Notes: generated by a model not told the origin, from the letters alone. 41,382 nt of DNA from Collinsella sp. (GCA_019414445.1 DXMA01000021.1:1-41382), one strand, 5' to 3'. Shown: positions 7,599-16,281, counted from the first letter of the stretch. Made by a program: numbers and translations.

Positions 7599-8609
7599 AT
7601 GGTGAGGGGCAGCTTGATGCACGCGGCTCGGTTAGGTGCTGGGACCGCGGCGGTCATCGCCGTTTTGGGCCTGAGCGGATGCGCGTTCAACCCGCTGTCT
7701 GCGTTCACGACTCCCACGATCGACCAGATCGAGTACGAGACCGTCACGCCCACGGTGTCGGATGATGCCCTGGTCACTCCCGGTACCCTGACGGTTGCCC
7801 TCGATACCTCCGATGCGCCGCAGGCCATGCAGAGCGCTGACGGCGAGCTCACGGGGTATGCAGTCGACGCTGCCCGCGCCCTCGCAAGCCGCATGGGCCT
7901 TAAGGTCGCCTTTGTCGATGCGTCCTCGGCAGGTTCCGCGCTCGGCGACAAAAAGGCTGATATCTTTATCGGCGAGATCAACTCCACGGATGGGGACGTT
8001 AGCTCGCTCGGCACCTGCCTGTACGATGCCGCTTCCGTGTTCGGTAAAACCAGCGATGGTGGGTCGCTAAGCGTTTCCACCGATACCCTTAACACGTCTA
8101 CTCTGGGTATCCAGATGTCCTCGGCCTCGCAGGAGGCGCTTGCTAAGCAGAGCATCACCGCCAACCAAAAGACTTACTCCAACATCAACGAGTGCTTTGA
8201 GGCGCTCGAGTCCGGCGAAGTCGACTATGTGATCTGCGACTCCACGGCCGGCGGCTACCTTGCACGCCTGATGAGCGAGATCTCCTATGTCGGTGCGCTC
8301 GAGGCGCCCTCGACGCTTGGTGTTGCGGGCCTCTCGTCCAATGACGAACTGTGCCGTGCCGTGAGCGATGCCCTCGACGGCATCACGGTCGACGGTACGC
8401 TCGAGGCAGTCCACTGCGTCTGGTATGGCACGATGCCCTACGACCTCACCACTAAGACAGTATCTGGTGTCAACCTTCAGTCGTCTGGCTCCGCATCCTC
8501 CGGCAGCGAATCCTCCGATTCCAACAATGAGACCGCACCCTCCGAAGACAAATCGTCCAGCCAGGAAGACACCATCACCGACGACGACATTAACAAGCTT
8601 AATAGCTAG
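7599..8609 (+). CDS. Solute-binding lipoprotein (family 3-like)
   Basis: An exported substrate-binding lipoprotein, about 336 residues. A short signal peptide ends in the lipobox LSGC (Cys at about residue 27), followed by a linker and a domain resembling family 3 ABC-type amino-acid-binding proteins (TPGTLTVALDTSDAPQ, then GYAVDAARALASRMGLKV). The last 45 residues are a Ser/Glu/Asn-rich tail. No permease or ATPase is adjacent, so the ligand and partner transporter are unknown; it could also be a sensor. ATG 7599 is preceded by GGCAGGG; ATG 7617, preceded by GAGGGGC, would still keep the signal peptide. A terminator follows at 8676. Confidence 0.82.
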   Translation: MVRGSLMHAARLGAGTAAVIAVLGLSGCAFNPLSAFTTPTIDQIEYETVTPTVSDDALVTPGTLTVALDTSDAPQAMQSADGELTGYAVDAARALASRMGLKVAFVDASSAGSALGDKKADIFIGEINSTDGDVSSLGTCLYDAASVFGKTSDGGSLSVSTDTLNTSTLGIQMSSASQEALAKQSITANQKTYSNINECFEALESGEVDYVICDSTAGGYLARLMSEISYVGALEAPSTLGVAGLSSNDELCRAVSDALDGITVDGTLEAVHCVWYGTMPYDLTTKTVSGVNLQSSGSASSGSESSDSNNETAPSEDKSSSQEDTITDDDINKLNS

Positions 8610-8675
8610 TTATTGCTAGGGGTGGCGTCTCCTATGCGCTAGGAGAGATGCCTCTTCACGGTTTCAACACGCACT

Positions 8676-8709
8676 GCCGGGCTTCCCCAATAGGGGAGCC
8701 CGGCTTTTT
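8676..8709 (+). terminator. Rho-independent terminator
   Basis: GCCGGGCTTCCCC and GGGGAGCCCGGC pair with one bulge around AATA, followed by TTTTT. It ends the lipoprotein transcript. Confidence 0.9.
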
Positions 8710-8926
8710 CATCTCTATAAAACCAGCAGGTCAAAGCCAATTTTCGGGACCAAATACAAAGTCGCCGGCTCCCTCCTATAGCGCACTTTGCCACAGAAAA
8801 GTGCGAGACTTCGGTCTGCGGTATCAAGCAATCGTTATTCGGGTCTTTAGGAATCCGCGTGATTAAATGCACGGCAATGGGTACATAGCCAGTACAGTAA
8901 GTCCCCGAGGCAGATTGGAGCCACGT
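8710..8926 (+). other. Structured 217-base leader of hpf (raiA RNA candidate)
   Basis: The gap between the terminator and hpf contains CGCACTTT/AAAGTGCG (8782-8805) directly followed by an AGAC-TTCG-GTCT tetraloop hairpin (8806-8817), then nested AATC/GATT and ATTC/GAAT pairs near 8830-8862. The raiA RNA motif, about 200 bases, is known upstream of raiA/hpf genes in Firmicutes and Actinobacteria; position and size fit, but I cannot confirm the consensus by eye. Confidence 0.4.
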
Positions 8927-9511
8927 ATGGATATCAAGGTTTCTGGACGCAAGACGACGGTAACCGATGCTCTGCGTGCGCATGTGGATGAGAAGATCGG
9001 CGAGGCGCTCAAGGTTTTCGATATCGAGCCCATGACGGTCGACGTTGTACTTCGCTATGAGAAGAACCCCTCGAACCCCAACCCGGCAATCGTCGAGGTC
9101 ACGGTTCGTGTCCGCGGTTCTGTGATTCGCGTTGCCGAGCACGGCGCAGATATGTATGCCGCCATCGATCTCTCCGCCGATAAGGTCACCCGCCAGCTGC
9201 GCAAGTTCAAGACCAAGGTCGTGGACAACCGCCAGGGTGGTGCCAGTGCCGCGGATGTCGCGCCGGTCGAGCGCGTCGAGGATCTGGCCGACCTGCTGCT
9301 GCCCGAGGAAGAGGACGATCTGCTCGTCCGCGAGAAGGTTATCGACGTCACCCCGATGACCGAGGAGCAGGCGCTGGTGCAGACCGATCTGCTGGGCCAC
9401 GACTTCTACGTGTTCGAGAACGCGACGACCGGTCTCATCAATGTGGTGTATCACCGTAAGAATGGTGGATATGGCATCATCAAGCCCCGCATCGAAACAC
9501 TTGACGAGTAA
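8927..9511 (+). CDS. hpf: Ribosome hibernation promoting factor, long form
   Basis: Binds the 30S subunit and promotes 100S dimers in stationary phase. At 194 residues it is the long form: an N-terminal RaiA domain (MDIKVSGRKTTVTDALR, residues 1-17) and a C-terminal dimerisation domain (FYVFENATTGLINVVYHRK, about residues 163-181) joined by an acidic linker. I chose ATG 8927 because GGAG lies 8 bases before it and the RaiA domain begins there; an in-frame extension to 8867 is unlikely. A terminator follows. Confidence 0.95.
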   Translation: MDIKVSGRKTTVTDALRAHVDEKIGEALKVFDIEPMTVDVVLRYEKNPSNPNPAIVEVTVRVRGSVIRVAEHGADMYAAIDLSADKVTRQLRKFKTKVVDNRQGGASAADVAPVERVEDLADLLLPEEEDDLLVREKVIDVTPMTEEQALVQTDLLGHDFYVFENATTGLINVVYHRKNGGYGIIKPRIETLDE

Positions 9512-9540
9512 AATACGTTAACTTGCATGAGTTAACGGTT

Positions 9541-9572
9541 GGCGGCCATCCCATGCGGGTGGCCGCCTTTTT
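9541..9572 (+). terminator. Rho-independent terminator of hpf
   Basis: GGCGGCCA (9541-9548) pairs with TGGCCGCC (9560-9567), followed by TTTTT. A second 7-bp palindrome, CGTTAAC/GTTAACG (9516-9537), lies just before it. Confidence 0.9.
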
Positions 9573-9590
9573 ACGTAAGGAGTCGCTTTG

Positions 9591-10544
9591 ATGGACAAGG
9601 CCGCATCCGCCGGTCATTCGAACCGTTGCCGCATCGTCGTCGATACCTGCTGCGACTTTAGCCCCGAGGTCGCCGCGAACCTCGATGTCGATATCCTGGG
9701 CTTCCCCTTTATCATCGATGGCGAGGAGCGTACGGACGACATCTGGTCGAGCATCACGCCCAAGGAGTTCTACGACCGTATGCGCGCCGGTGCCCGCGTG
9801 TCCACCTCGGCTGTGTCGCTCGGTCGCTATATCGAGTTCTTTACCGAGTGCGCCAAAGAGGGCACGCCCACGGTCTACCTGTGCTTTACCTCGGCGCTGT
9901 CGTCGAGCTACAACTCCGCGTGCCAGGCGGCAGATGCCGTGCGCGCCGAGTATCCCAACTTTGAGCTCTACGTGGTCGACAACGCTCTGCCCTGCGCGAC
10001 CGGCGCGCTCTTGGCGCTCGAGGCCGTGCGTCAGCGTTCGGCGGGACTGACCGCCAAGCAGCTGGTCGATTGGGCAAACGAGGCAAAGACCTACGTCCAC
10101 GGCTACTTTACGCTCGAGAGTTTCGACGCACTGGCTGCTGGCGGCCGCATTCCGCCCGCGGCGGCGCAGCTCACGGCAAAGCTCGATGTCAAGCCCGAGC
10201 TCTCCTACGACCTTGCCGGCTCGCTGTCGCTGATCGGTGTCAACCGCGGCCGCAAGAAGGCGCTCAAGTCCATCCTCAAGTCGTTCCGCGAGAACTACGT
10301 GCCCGATCGCACCATGCCCATCGCTATCATGACGGCCGATGCCGAGAAGGACGGCGACTGGCTCGAGGCCGCCATCCGCAAGGAGGAGGGCTGCGCCGAC
10401 GTCACGATCATTCGCAGCTCCGTGGGTCCCACCATCGGCTCGCACGTGGGCCCCGGCATGGTGGCTTGCGCGTTTTGGGGCAAGAACCGCGCCGAGAAAG
10501 CCTCGCTTTCCGACCGCATCGCGCGCCGTGTGCGCGGTGAGTAG
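9591..10544 (+). CDS. degV: DegV-family fatty-acid-binding protein
   Basis: DegV/FakB-like proteins bind a fatty acid and, with a FakA kinase, feed exogenous fatty acids into phospholipid synthesis. The 317-residue protein starts its domain with RIVVDTCCDFSPE (about residue 13), has the lipid-pocket segment RVSTSAVSLGRY (about residue 70), VYLCFTSALSSSYNSA (about residue 94) and the C-terminal GPTIGSHVGPGM motif (about residue 283). ATG 9591 is chosen for TAAGGAG upstream. No FakA is in the window; several DegV paralogues per genome are usual. Confidence 0.9.
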   Translation: MDKAASAGHSNRCRIVVDTCCDFSPEVAANLDVDILGFPFIIDGEERTDDIWSSITPKEFYDRMRAGARVSTSAVSLGRYIEFFTECAKEGTPTVYLCFTSALSSSYNSACQAADAVRAEYPNFELYVVDNALPCATGALLALEAVRQRSAGLTAKQLVDWANEAKTYVHGYFTLESFDALAAGGRIPPAAAQLTAKLDVKPELSYDLAGSLSLIGVNRGRKKALKSILKSFRENYVPDRTMPIAIMTADAEKDGDWLEAAIRKEEGCADVTIIRSSVGPTIGSHVGPGMVACAFWGKNRAEKASLSDRIARRVRGE

Positions 10545-10636
10545 ACAGGCGCTACGACCACAGGCGCCCCGCAGCCCAAACGCTGGCACCGAGTATTCAC
10601 CCTGGTAACAACACCCAACCCAAAAGGAAAGGTTTC

Positions 10637-11716
10637 ATGGCAAACAAGCTCTCTGTCGCATTTATCGGCACCGGAATTATGGGTGCCCCCATCGCCGGCC
10701 ACATTCTGGACGCCGGCTATTCCGTCACGGTCAACAACCGCACCAAGTCCAAGGCTGCCGCGCTTATCGAGCGCGGTGCCGCTTGGGCCGATACGCCGGC
10801 CGATGCCGTGGCTAACGCCGATGTCGTCTTTACCATGGTGGGCTATCCCTCCGAGGTCGAGGAGCTCTACCTGGCGGGCGACGGCCTGCTCGCGTGCACT
10901 AAGCCCGGCGCGGTCCTGATCGACCTCACCACGAGCTCGCCCGAGCTGGCGCGCGACATTGCCGAGGCCGCCCAGGTTTCTGGTCGCATGGCGTTTGACT
11001 GCCCCGTCACCGGCGGCGAGTCGGGCGCTATCGCCGGTACGCTCACGGCTATCGTGGGCGCTACCGAGAACGACATCGCGCCGGTCCGCGACATCCTTGC
11101 CACCTTTGCGGCCAACATCTGCTGCTTCGACGGCGCCGGCAAGGGCCAGGCTGCCAAGCTCGCCAACCAGGTGTCGCTGGGCGCCTGCATGGTCGGCATG
11201 GCAGACGCCATGGCATTTGCCGAGCTGAGCGGCCTTGATCTGGAGAAGACCCGCCAGATGATCCTGGGCGGTACCGGCAAGTCCGGCGCCATGGAGAGCC
11301 TGGCTACCAAGGCGCTCGACGGCGACTACAAGCCCGGCTTTATGGTCGAGCACTTCATCAAGGACCTGCGCTTGGCGCTCGCCTATGCCGACGATCGCGA
11401 GCTTGCGCTGCCCGGCGCCGACGTGGCCTTTACGCTCTACGACATGCTCGATGCCATCGGTGGTGCCAAGCTGGGCACCCAGGCCATCACGGTCCTCTAT
11501 AAGGAGGAGGCCGACGCCATCGCCGCCGGTCTGGACTGGTCGCAGTATCGTCCCGAAGAGCACGGTGCTCACGAGGACGGCTGCGGTTGCGGCGAGCACG
11601 GCGACGACCATGAGTGCGGTTGCGGTCACCATCACGGCGAGGACCACGAGTGCTGCGGCGGCCACGGCCATGATGATGGCCACGAGTGCTGCTGCGGCCA
11701 CCATCACGGGGAGTAG
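10637..11716 (+). CDS. Beta-hydroxyacid dehydrogenase (GarR/HIBADH family) with His/Cys-rich tail
   Basis: An NAD(P)-dependent oxidoreductase of the 3-hydroxyisobutyrate / tartronate semialdehyde reductase family. Visible are the nucleotide-binding FIGTGIMGAPIAGH (about residue 9), the substrate segment DCPVTGGESGAIAGT (about residue 119) and the catalytic-Lys motif GKGQAAKLANQ (about residue 168). The first 300 residues match family length. The last 48 residues are an unusual tail made of repeated CGCG, HHHGE, CCGG and CCCGHHHGE groups, which looks like a metal-binding extension. The gene has a clear AAAGGAAAGG upstream. Substrate is unknown. Confidence 0.88.
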   Translation: MANKLSVAFIGTGIMGAPIAGHILDAGYSVTVNNRTKSKAAALIERGAAWADTPADAVANADVVFTMVGYPSEVEELYLAGDGLLACTKPGAVLIDLTTSSPELARDIAEAAQVSGRMAFDCPVTGGESGAIAGTLTAIVGATENDIAPVRDILATFAANICCFDGAGKGQAAKLANQVSLGACMVGMADAMAFAELSGLDLEKTRQMILGGTGKSGAMESLATKALDGDYKPGFMVEHFIKDLRLALAYADDRELALPGADVAFTLYDMLDAIGGAKLGTQAITVLYKEEADAIAAGLDWSQYRPEEHGAHEDGCGCGEHGDDHECGCGHHHGEDHECCGGHGHDDGHECCCGHHHGE

Positions 11717-11721
11717 CGCCC

Positions 11722-12150
11722 ATGAGCTGGACGTTCGTGGTGCTTGCGCTGGTGCTCTTTCTCTTCGCGATCTACATTGGCTTTTTGTGCGGCCAGTGGG
11801 CGTGCGAAAAGCGCGTCATCACCAAGCGCGACTACTGGATTGCCAACTTTGCGGGAGCGGCGGCAGTCATCCTGCTGACCTGGGTGTTCTCGCTGTTCCC
11901 GCTGGTGCAGTTTGCGCCGATCGGCTGGCTCGGCGGCTTTATCGCCGGCCTTAAGATGAGCTTTGGCGAGTCCGTCGGTCCGTGGCGCAAACACGACGAG
12001 GTCTTTAACGTTAACAAGGCTCACCGCGCCGCCGCCGACGCGGGCGATGCCGAGGAGCGCCGCCGTGCGCGTCGCAATGGCGCGGCCGACCGACAGCTCA
12101 TCTCGGTCACCGATGACAGCAAGGGTGCTGACAAGCACGCTAAGAAATAG
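11722..12150 (+). CDS. Small membrane protein, unknown function
   Basis: A 142-residue protein with two membrane helices (about residues 4-25 and 39-62) and a charged C-terminal third rich in Arg, Ala and Asp, likely cytoplasmic. ATG 11722 is five bases after the previous stop, so it is co-transcribed with the dehydrogenase; an in-frame start at 11686 lies inside that gene. I do not recognise the family. Confidence 0.75.
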   Translation: MSWTFVVLALVLFLFAIYIGFLCGQWACEKRVITKRDYWIANFAGAAAVILLTWVFSLFPLVQFAPIGWLGGFIAGLKMSFGESVGPWRKHDEVFNVNKAHRAAADAGDAEERRRARRNGAADRQLISVTDDSKGADKHAKK

Positions 12151-12165
12151 TAAAAAGAGGTAACT

Positions 12166-12864
12166 ATGGCAGAAAACAAAGACGAACAGCTCACCGACGA
12201 GGAGCTGGCACAGCTCCAGCTGGCAGAGGAGAACGAGAACGCCGTCGACCGCCTGGTCCAGGAGCTCGGCTGCCCCACGCGCCGCATCCGTCAGTTTGCC
12301 GCCCGCGTGCTGCACCTGCTTGCCGAGCGCGATCCGCAGCGCGTCGTGCCCTGCGTGCCCGCGCTGATCGAGGCGCTCGACCGCCCCGAGGCTCAGACCC
12401 GCTGGGAGGCCCTCGATGCCCTGGCGGCGCTCGCCACCACCTGCCCCGAGCAGCTGGGCGATGCCTTTGAGGGCGCCGAGACCGCGCTGTTCGATGAGAT
12501 TTCGTCCACGCTGCGCTATGCCGCCTTCCGCCTGCTGTGCGTGTGGGGCGCCACGAGCGTCGAGCGTTCGCGCGAGGCTTGGCCCATCCTGGACGAGGCC
12601 ATCCAGTGCTACCACGGCGACCTTGAGTATCGTGACATGCTCGGTTGCCTGTACGAGTTTGGCCGGGGCGAGATTGACGCCGAGGTCGCCGAGAAGCTCG
12701 CGCTGCGCCTTAAGTTCGATGCCGAGAACGGCAAGGGTAGCTATCTCAAGGCCCGTTCGAGCGAGATTTGCGAAATGCTTGTTAAACGTTTTGGCCTGGA
12801 TCTCTCCAAAAAGAAGAAGCGTGCTAGCGTTAAAAAATCTGACGACGCTGAAGACGAGGAGTAA
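12166..12864 (+). CDS. HEAT-repeat-like protein
   Basis: A 232-residue soluble protein. An acidic N-terminus is followed by helical repeats with HEAT-like pattern (RRIRQFAARVLHLLAERDP, VVPCVPALIEALDRPEAQTR, WEALDALAALAT), then a helical domain and a Lys-rich then acidic C-terminus. HEAT repeats usually mediate protein binding; the partner is unknown. It begins 15 bases after the previous gene with AAAAGAGG before the ATG, and ends six bases before isocitrate dehydrogenase, so all are likely one operon. Confidence 0.78.
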   Translation: MAENKDEQLTDEELAQLQLAEENENAVDRLVQELGCPTRRIRQFAARVLHLLAERDPQRVVPCVPALIEALDRPEAQTRWEALDALAALATTCPEQLGDAFEGAETALFDEISSTLRYAAFRLLCVWGATSVERSREAWPILDEAIQCYHGDLEYRDMLGCLYEFGRGEIDAEVAEKLALRLKFDAENGKGSYLKARSSEICEMLVKRFGLDLSKKKKRASVKKSDDAEDEE

Positions 12865-12870
12865 CAGATT

Positions 12871-13956
12871 ATGGCGCACGATGTAGTCCTGATTCCCGGT
12901 GACGGTATCGGTCCCGAGATTACGCAGGCCATGCGCCGCGTGGTCGAGGCCACCGGTGTCCAGATCAACTGGAACGTCCAGGAGGCAGGTGCCGGCGTCA
13001 TGGACGAGTTTGGCACGCCGCTGCCCCAGCACGTGCTCGATGCGGTCGCCGAGACCAAGGTTGCCATCAAGGGCCCCATCACCACGCCGGTCGGCACGGG
13101 TTTCCGCAGCGTTAACGTGGCCCTGCGCAAGCACTTCGACCTGTACGCCTGCGTGCGCCCCTGCCTGTCGCAGCCGGGCGACGGCTCGCGCTTCCGCGAC
13201 GTCGACCTGGTCATCGTGCGTGAGAACACCGAGGACCTCTACGCCGGGATCGAGTTCGATGAGGGCGCTGCCGAGGTCGAGGAGCTCTCACAGCTCGTCG
13301 AGCGTTCGGGCCAAAAGACCTTCGCCGCGGATTCCGCGATTTCGATCAAGCCGATCTCTATCGCCAAGAGCCGCCGTATTGTGGAGTATGCCTTTGAGTA
13401 TGCCCGCCGCTGCGGCCGCAAAAAGGTGACGGCCGTGCACAAGGCCAACATCATGAAGGCGACCGACGGCCTTTTCCTGCGCGTGGCGCGCGAGGTGGCC
13501 GCCAACTATCCCGATATCGAGTTCAACGACAAGATTGTCGACGCCACCTGCATGGGCCTGGTCCAGAACCCCAACGACTTCGATGTCCTGGTGCTGCCCA
13601 ACCTGTACGGCGACATCGTGAGCGACCTGTGCGCCGGCCTGGTGGGCGGCCTGGGTATGGCCCCCGGCTCCAACATCGGTGCCGACTGCGCCATCTTTGA
13701 GGCGACGCACGGCTCTGCGCCTGATATCGCGGGGCAGGATATTGCCAACCCCACGGCCGAGATCCTCTCTGCTGCGATGATGCTCGATCACCTGGGCGAG
13801 AACGACGCCGCCAACCGCATTCGCCCCGCCGTCTCTGCCACGCTCGACGAGGGCGAACAGGTTACCGGTGACGTGCGTCGTGCCCAGACTGGCTCCGTCG
13901 AGGGGGCCGTGGGTACGCAGGCCTTCGCCGATGCCGTTATCGCGCACCTGGTCTAA
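12871..13956 (+). CDS. icd: Isocitrate dehydrogenase, NAD-type family
   Basis: A member of the isocitrate/isopropylmalate dehydrogenase family, 361 residues, oxidising a 2-hydroxy acid with decarboxylation. Motifs: the start VLIPGDGIGPEIT, VRENTEDLYAGIE (about residue 114, substrate-binding), VHKANIMKATDGLF (about residue 188, catalytic Lys), DFDVLVLPNLYGDIVSD (about residue 236, metal-binding Asp) and the NAD-loop EATHGSAPDIAGQ (about residue 274). The pattern fits NAD-linked isocitrate or homoisocitrate dehydrogenase better than isopropylmalate dehydrogenase; an isocitrate role is the simplest reading. The ATG follows GACGAGGAG. Confidence 0.88.
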   Translation: MAHDVVLIPGDGIGPEITQAMRRVVEATGVQINWNVQEAGAGVMDEFGTPLPQHVLDAVAETKVAIKGPITTPVGTGFRSVNVALRKHFDLYACVRPCLSQPGDGSRFRDVDLVIVRENTEDLYAGIEFDEGAAEVEELSQLVERSGQKTFAADSAISIKPISIAKSRRIVEYAFEYARRCGRKKVTAVHKANIMKATDGLFLRVAREVAANYPDIEFNDKIVDATCMGLVQNPNDFDVLVLPNLYGDIVSDLCAGLVGGLGMAPGSNIGADCAIFEATHGSAPDIAGQDIANPTAEILSAAMMLDHLGENDAANRIRPAVSATLDEGEQVTGDVRRAQTGSVEGAVGTQAFADAVIAHLV

Positions 13957-14014
13957 GGCATGCAGGCTGCAAACGCCTAAATAGTACTTAAGTGTTTGCG
14001 TATAACCTAAGAAT

Positions 14015-14045
14015 GAATACGCCCGGCGCCTCGTCGGGCGTATTC
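14015..14045. terminator. Palindrome between icd and the next gene
   Basis: GAATACGCCCG (14015-14025) and CGGGCGTATTC (14035-14045) pair perfectly. The T-run is poor, so it may be a weak terminator. A second inverted repeat, GCAAAC/GTTTGC (13969-13999), lies before it. Confidence 0.55.
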
Positions 14046-14082
14046 TATTGGGGACTATGTTTCCTAACAAGGAGTAACCGAT

Positions 14083-15177
14083 ATGGGTTTGATTCAAAAG
14101 AAGGACGAGAAGGACGAGATCGACGGCATCCAGATCATCGAGCGCGGCGAAGGCCCCGACGGTGACGAGACCGAGAAGATCGATCTGGTCGCCGGTACGT
14201 CTGCCGAGCACATTGCTGCTGGCACGACGGCCGAGGAAGAGGACGCCCACCTGGAGGCAAAGATCGCCGCGGACGCCGCTGACGAGAATCTGATGCCCGA
14301 GGCTCAGGATGAGGATGATGACGCCCTAGGTTCCGACGCGGACGACCACGCATCCAAGCACAAGAAGACGATGATTGCCGCCTTTGTGGTTGCAGTCGTG
14401 ATCGCTGCGGTGGTCGGCTTCTTTATTGGCAATGGCGGCTTTGGCGGCAAGGGTGTCGGTTCGTCGACCCTGACCGAGGACCAGCTCGATTCGACCGTGG
14501 CAAGCTATAGTTATAACGGCGAGAAGAGCGACATCACCGCGCGCGAGGCCATTGAGAGCCAGTACAGCCTCGATACCGTCAAGGATAGCAACGGCAACTA
14601 CACCGCCCCCTCTGCCGACGTCATCCTGTCTTACGTGCGCAACAAGATTCTGCTCGATGCTGCTGAGGACGAGGGCATTACCGTCTCCTCTAAGGAGATG
14701 AAGAAGTACGCCGAGGATTCTATCGGCACCTCGGACTACGACACCATGGCCAAGCAGTATGGCGTGTCCAAGGACCAGGCCAAGCAGATCGTCCGTCAGT
14801 CCGCGACGCTGCAGAAGCTCTACAAGAAGAAGGTGGGCGATGCTTCCGCGAGCATGCCGACCGCTCCGACCGAGCCTTCTGACGGCAACGAGGACACCGC
14901 GAGCAAGGATTACGCCGATTACATCATCAACCTTGCCGGTGACGAGTGGGATAGCTCGAAGGGCACCTGGAAGGACGAGAACAGCACCTACGCTAAGGCC
15001 TTCGCTAACGATGCCTTTACCGCCGATAGCGCCACCTATAAGCAGGCCATGACCGCCTATTACACCGCTTACCAGCAGTATTCTTCGCAGGCTTCGAGCG
15101 CCAGCTCCAAGTGGACTGAGTATGCCAACGGCCTGTACGCCAAGGCCAACATCAGCATCTACGGCCTGTTTGCGTAA
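14083..15177 (+). CDS. Membrane-anchored SurA-N-like protein
   Basis: A 364-residue protein with an acidic cytoplasmic region of about 90 residues, one membrane helix (TMIAAFVVAVVIAAVVGFF, about residue 98) and an outer Lys/Ser/Asp-rich helical domain. The outer part resembles the N-terminal chaperone module of SurA/trigger factor proteins (YVRNKILLDAAEDEGITVSS, then a KKYAEDSIGT-like stretch), but no rotamase domain follows. A secretion-linked holdase is one possibility; I am unsure. It has its own AAGGAG ribosome-binding site and ends at a strong terminator. Confidence 0.75.
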   Translation: MGLIQKKDEKDEIDGIQIIERGEGPDGDETEKIDLVAGTSAEHIAAGTTAEEEDAHLEAKIAADAADENLMPEAQDEDDDALGSDADDHASKHKKTMIAAFVVAVVIAAVVGFFIGNGGFGGKGVGSSTLTEDQLDSTVASYSYNGEKSDITAREAIESQYSLDTVKDSNGNYTAPSADVILSYVRNKILLDAAEDEGITVSSKEMKKYAEDSIGTSDYDTMAKQYGVSKDQAKQIVRQSATLQKLYKKKVGDASASMPTAPTEPSDGNEDTASKDYADYIINLAGDEWDSSKGTWKDENSTYAKAFANDAFTADSATYKQAMTAYYTAYQQYSSQASSASSKWTEYANGLYAKANISIYGLFA

Positions 15178-15220
15178 GATCTGCCTGAGCTTTCGAGCGC
15201 GAAGTCGAAATATCTGATTG

Positions 15221-15256
15221 AGCCCGCTAGAACGCATCGTTCTGGCGGGCTTTTTG
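15221..15256 (+). terminator. Rho-independent terminator
   Basis: AGCCCGCTAGAACG (15221-15234) pairs with CGTTCTGGCGGGCT (15238-15251), 14 pairs with one G-U, followed by TTTTT. Confidence 0.92.
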
Positions 15257-15288
15257 CGTTGAGGGCGTGATTGGCGGCTTAATTATGG

Positions 15289-15528
15289 CTATTCATCTTT
15301 AAGCCCAAAGAGGCTATCGGCTTCATCGTCAGGTATGTATTCCAGAACATCGCCCGGTTGGCAGTCGAGTGCCCGGCATATCGCGTCAAGAGTTGAAAAG
15401 CGCACGGCAGAAACCTTGCCCGTCTTGATACGCGACATATTGACCTGGGAGATACCCACGCGTTCAGCAAGCTCTTTGGATGAAATCTTGCGTTCGGCAA
15501 GCATGCGGTCGAGCCGCAGAATAATCAT
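15289..15528 (-). CDS. Xre-family regulator (YozG-like)
   Basis: A 79-residue DNA-binding protein that is essentially one helix-turn-helix: LDRMLAERKISSKELAERVG, then ISQVNMSRIKTGKVSAVRF as recognition helix and wing, then LDAICRALDCQPGDVLEY, the usual end of the HTH_26/YozG group. It lies nine bases after the DUF2975 gene in the same orientation. Such pairs are widespread and the regulator is thought to control its membrane partner; the signal is unknown. Confidence 0.9.
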   Translation of the reverse strand: MIILRLDRMLAERKISSKELAERVGISQVNMSRIKTGKVSAVRFSTLDAICRALDCQPGDVLEYIPDDEADSLFGLKDE

Positions 15529-15537
15529 GGATTCCCC

Positions 15538-16176
15538 CTAGAGCAACTCGTCATCTTGTTTTTGCAGGATATACCCGTAGCGGAAGATGCTGGCAATCAG
15601 GCAAATAATCAGGCCTGCAAAGAGCATGGAGGGCTCGAATAACTGGCCGGCGAACGCATCCGTAAAGCTGCCGCCAAATCCTAAGAGTATCATTCCCGTG
15701 ATTACGGCACCAAGAAGCCTCACGGCAACGCCGCCGATAAGGAATAAATGTCCTACTCGACGAAGTGTCTGGTTACATTCAAGGTCAAAGGGCCTGCCTT
15801 CCTTTTCAATGTTGAAGAAAAGCCTGCGCACGCTTATCGCGATGGTAAGCGCGAGGCATGTTATCAAGAGGCTCCCTATGGCAGTGTGGCCATCGTGTGC
15901 GACGAGCATAAGTGGGGCCTGCGCATCGGTACCGACAATAGCCAGGCACGGCCCTTCGCCGGCTTGAAGTTCTACGGATTGGAGGCACGACCCTTGGGAG
16001 AGGCCGGGCAATATAAGTAGAAGGTCAATCGCAATGACTGCGAGGAGTCCCAGAGCGAGCGCTGTGGTAATGCAGATTGTGGCCCATTTGCAGATGCGAG
16101 CGAGCTTCCTCAGTTTGGCTATCGTCTGTTCGCGGCTGATGGTTTCATTCGATATAGATGCGTTTCGGTGGACCAT
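15538..16176 (-). CDS. DUF2975 membrane protein
   Basis: A 212-residue integral membrane protein with four hydrophobic helices (about residues 28-50, 80-100, 133-155 and 175-197) and the conserved FDLECNQTLRRVGHLFLIGG-type segment before the third helix (about residues 122-141), typical of DUF2975. I chose ATG 16176 because TTGGAGAGG lies just before it; an upstream in-frame ATG at 16215 has no such site. Function is unknown; it is paired with the Xre regulator downstream. Confidence 0.85.
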   Translation of the reverse strand: MVHRNASISNETISREQTIAKLRKLARICKWATICITTALALGLLAVIAIDLLLILPGLSQGSCLQSVELQAGEGPCLAIVGTDAQAPLMLVAHDGHTAIGSLLITCLALTIAISVRRLFFNIEKEGRPFDLECNQTLRRVGHLFLIGGVAVRLLGAVITGMILLGFGGSFTDAFAGQLFEPSMLFAGLIICLIASIFRYGYILQKQDDELL

Positions 16177-16267
16177 AACCTCTCCAATCGGCGTTTTGGA
16201 TGATACTTGTATCATATCAAAATTAACGATAAACGATAAATAATTACGTATACTGAGTAAGTAATGA

Positions 16268-16281
16268 TTGAAAACGATTAG
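16268..16281. promoter_or_regulatory. cre-like site 1
   Basis: TGAAAACGATTAGC resembles catabolite-responsive elements bound by CcpA/LacI-family regulators. Together with the site at 16407 it lies in the 703-base non-coding gap between the DUF2975 gene and the GalNAc PTS operon. Confidence 0.35.

Noticed and set aside
10295..13134. Two long minus-strand frames opposite the dehydrogenase and icd operon
   Set aside because: Composition (Ala/Val/Gly/His-rich) is that of a shadow frame; the plus-strand genes have clear motifs and ribosome-binding sites.
14083..15177. Calling the anchored protein a PrsA/SurA foldase
   Set aside because: Only the N-terminal chaperone-like segment is suggested; no PpiC rotamase domain is visible.
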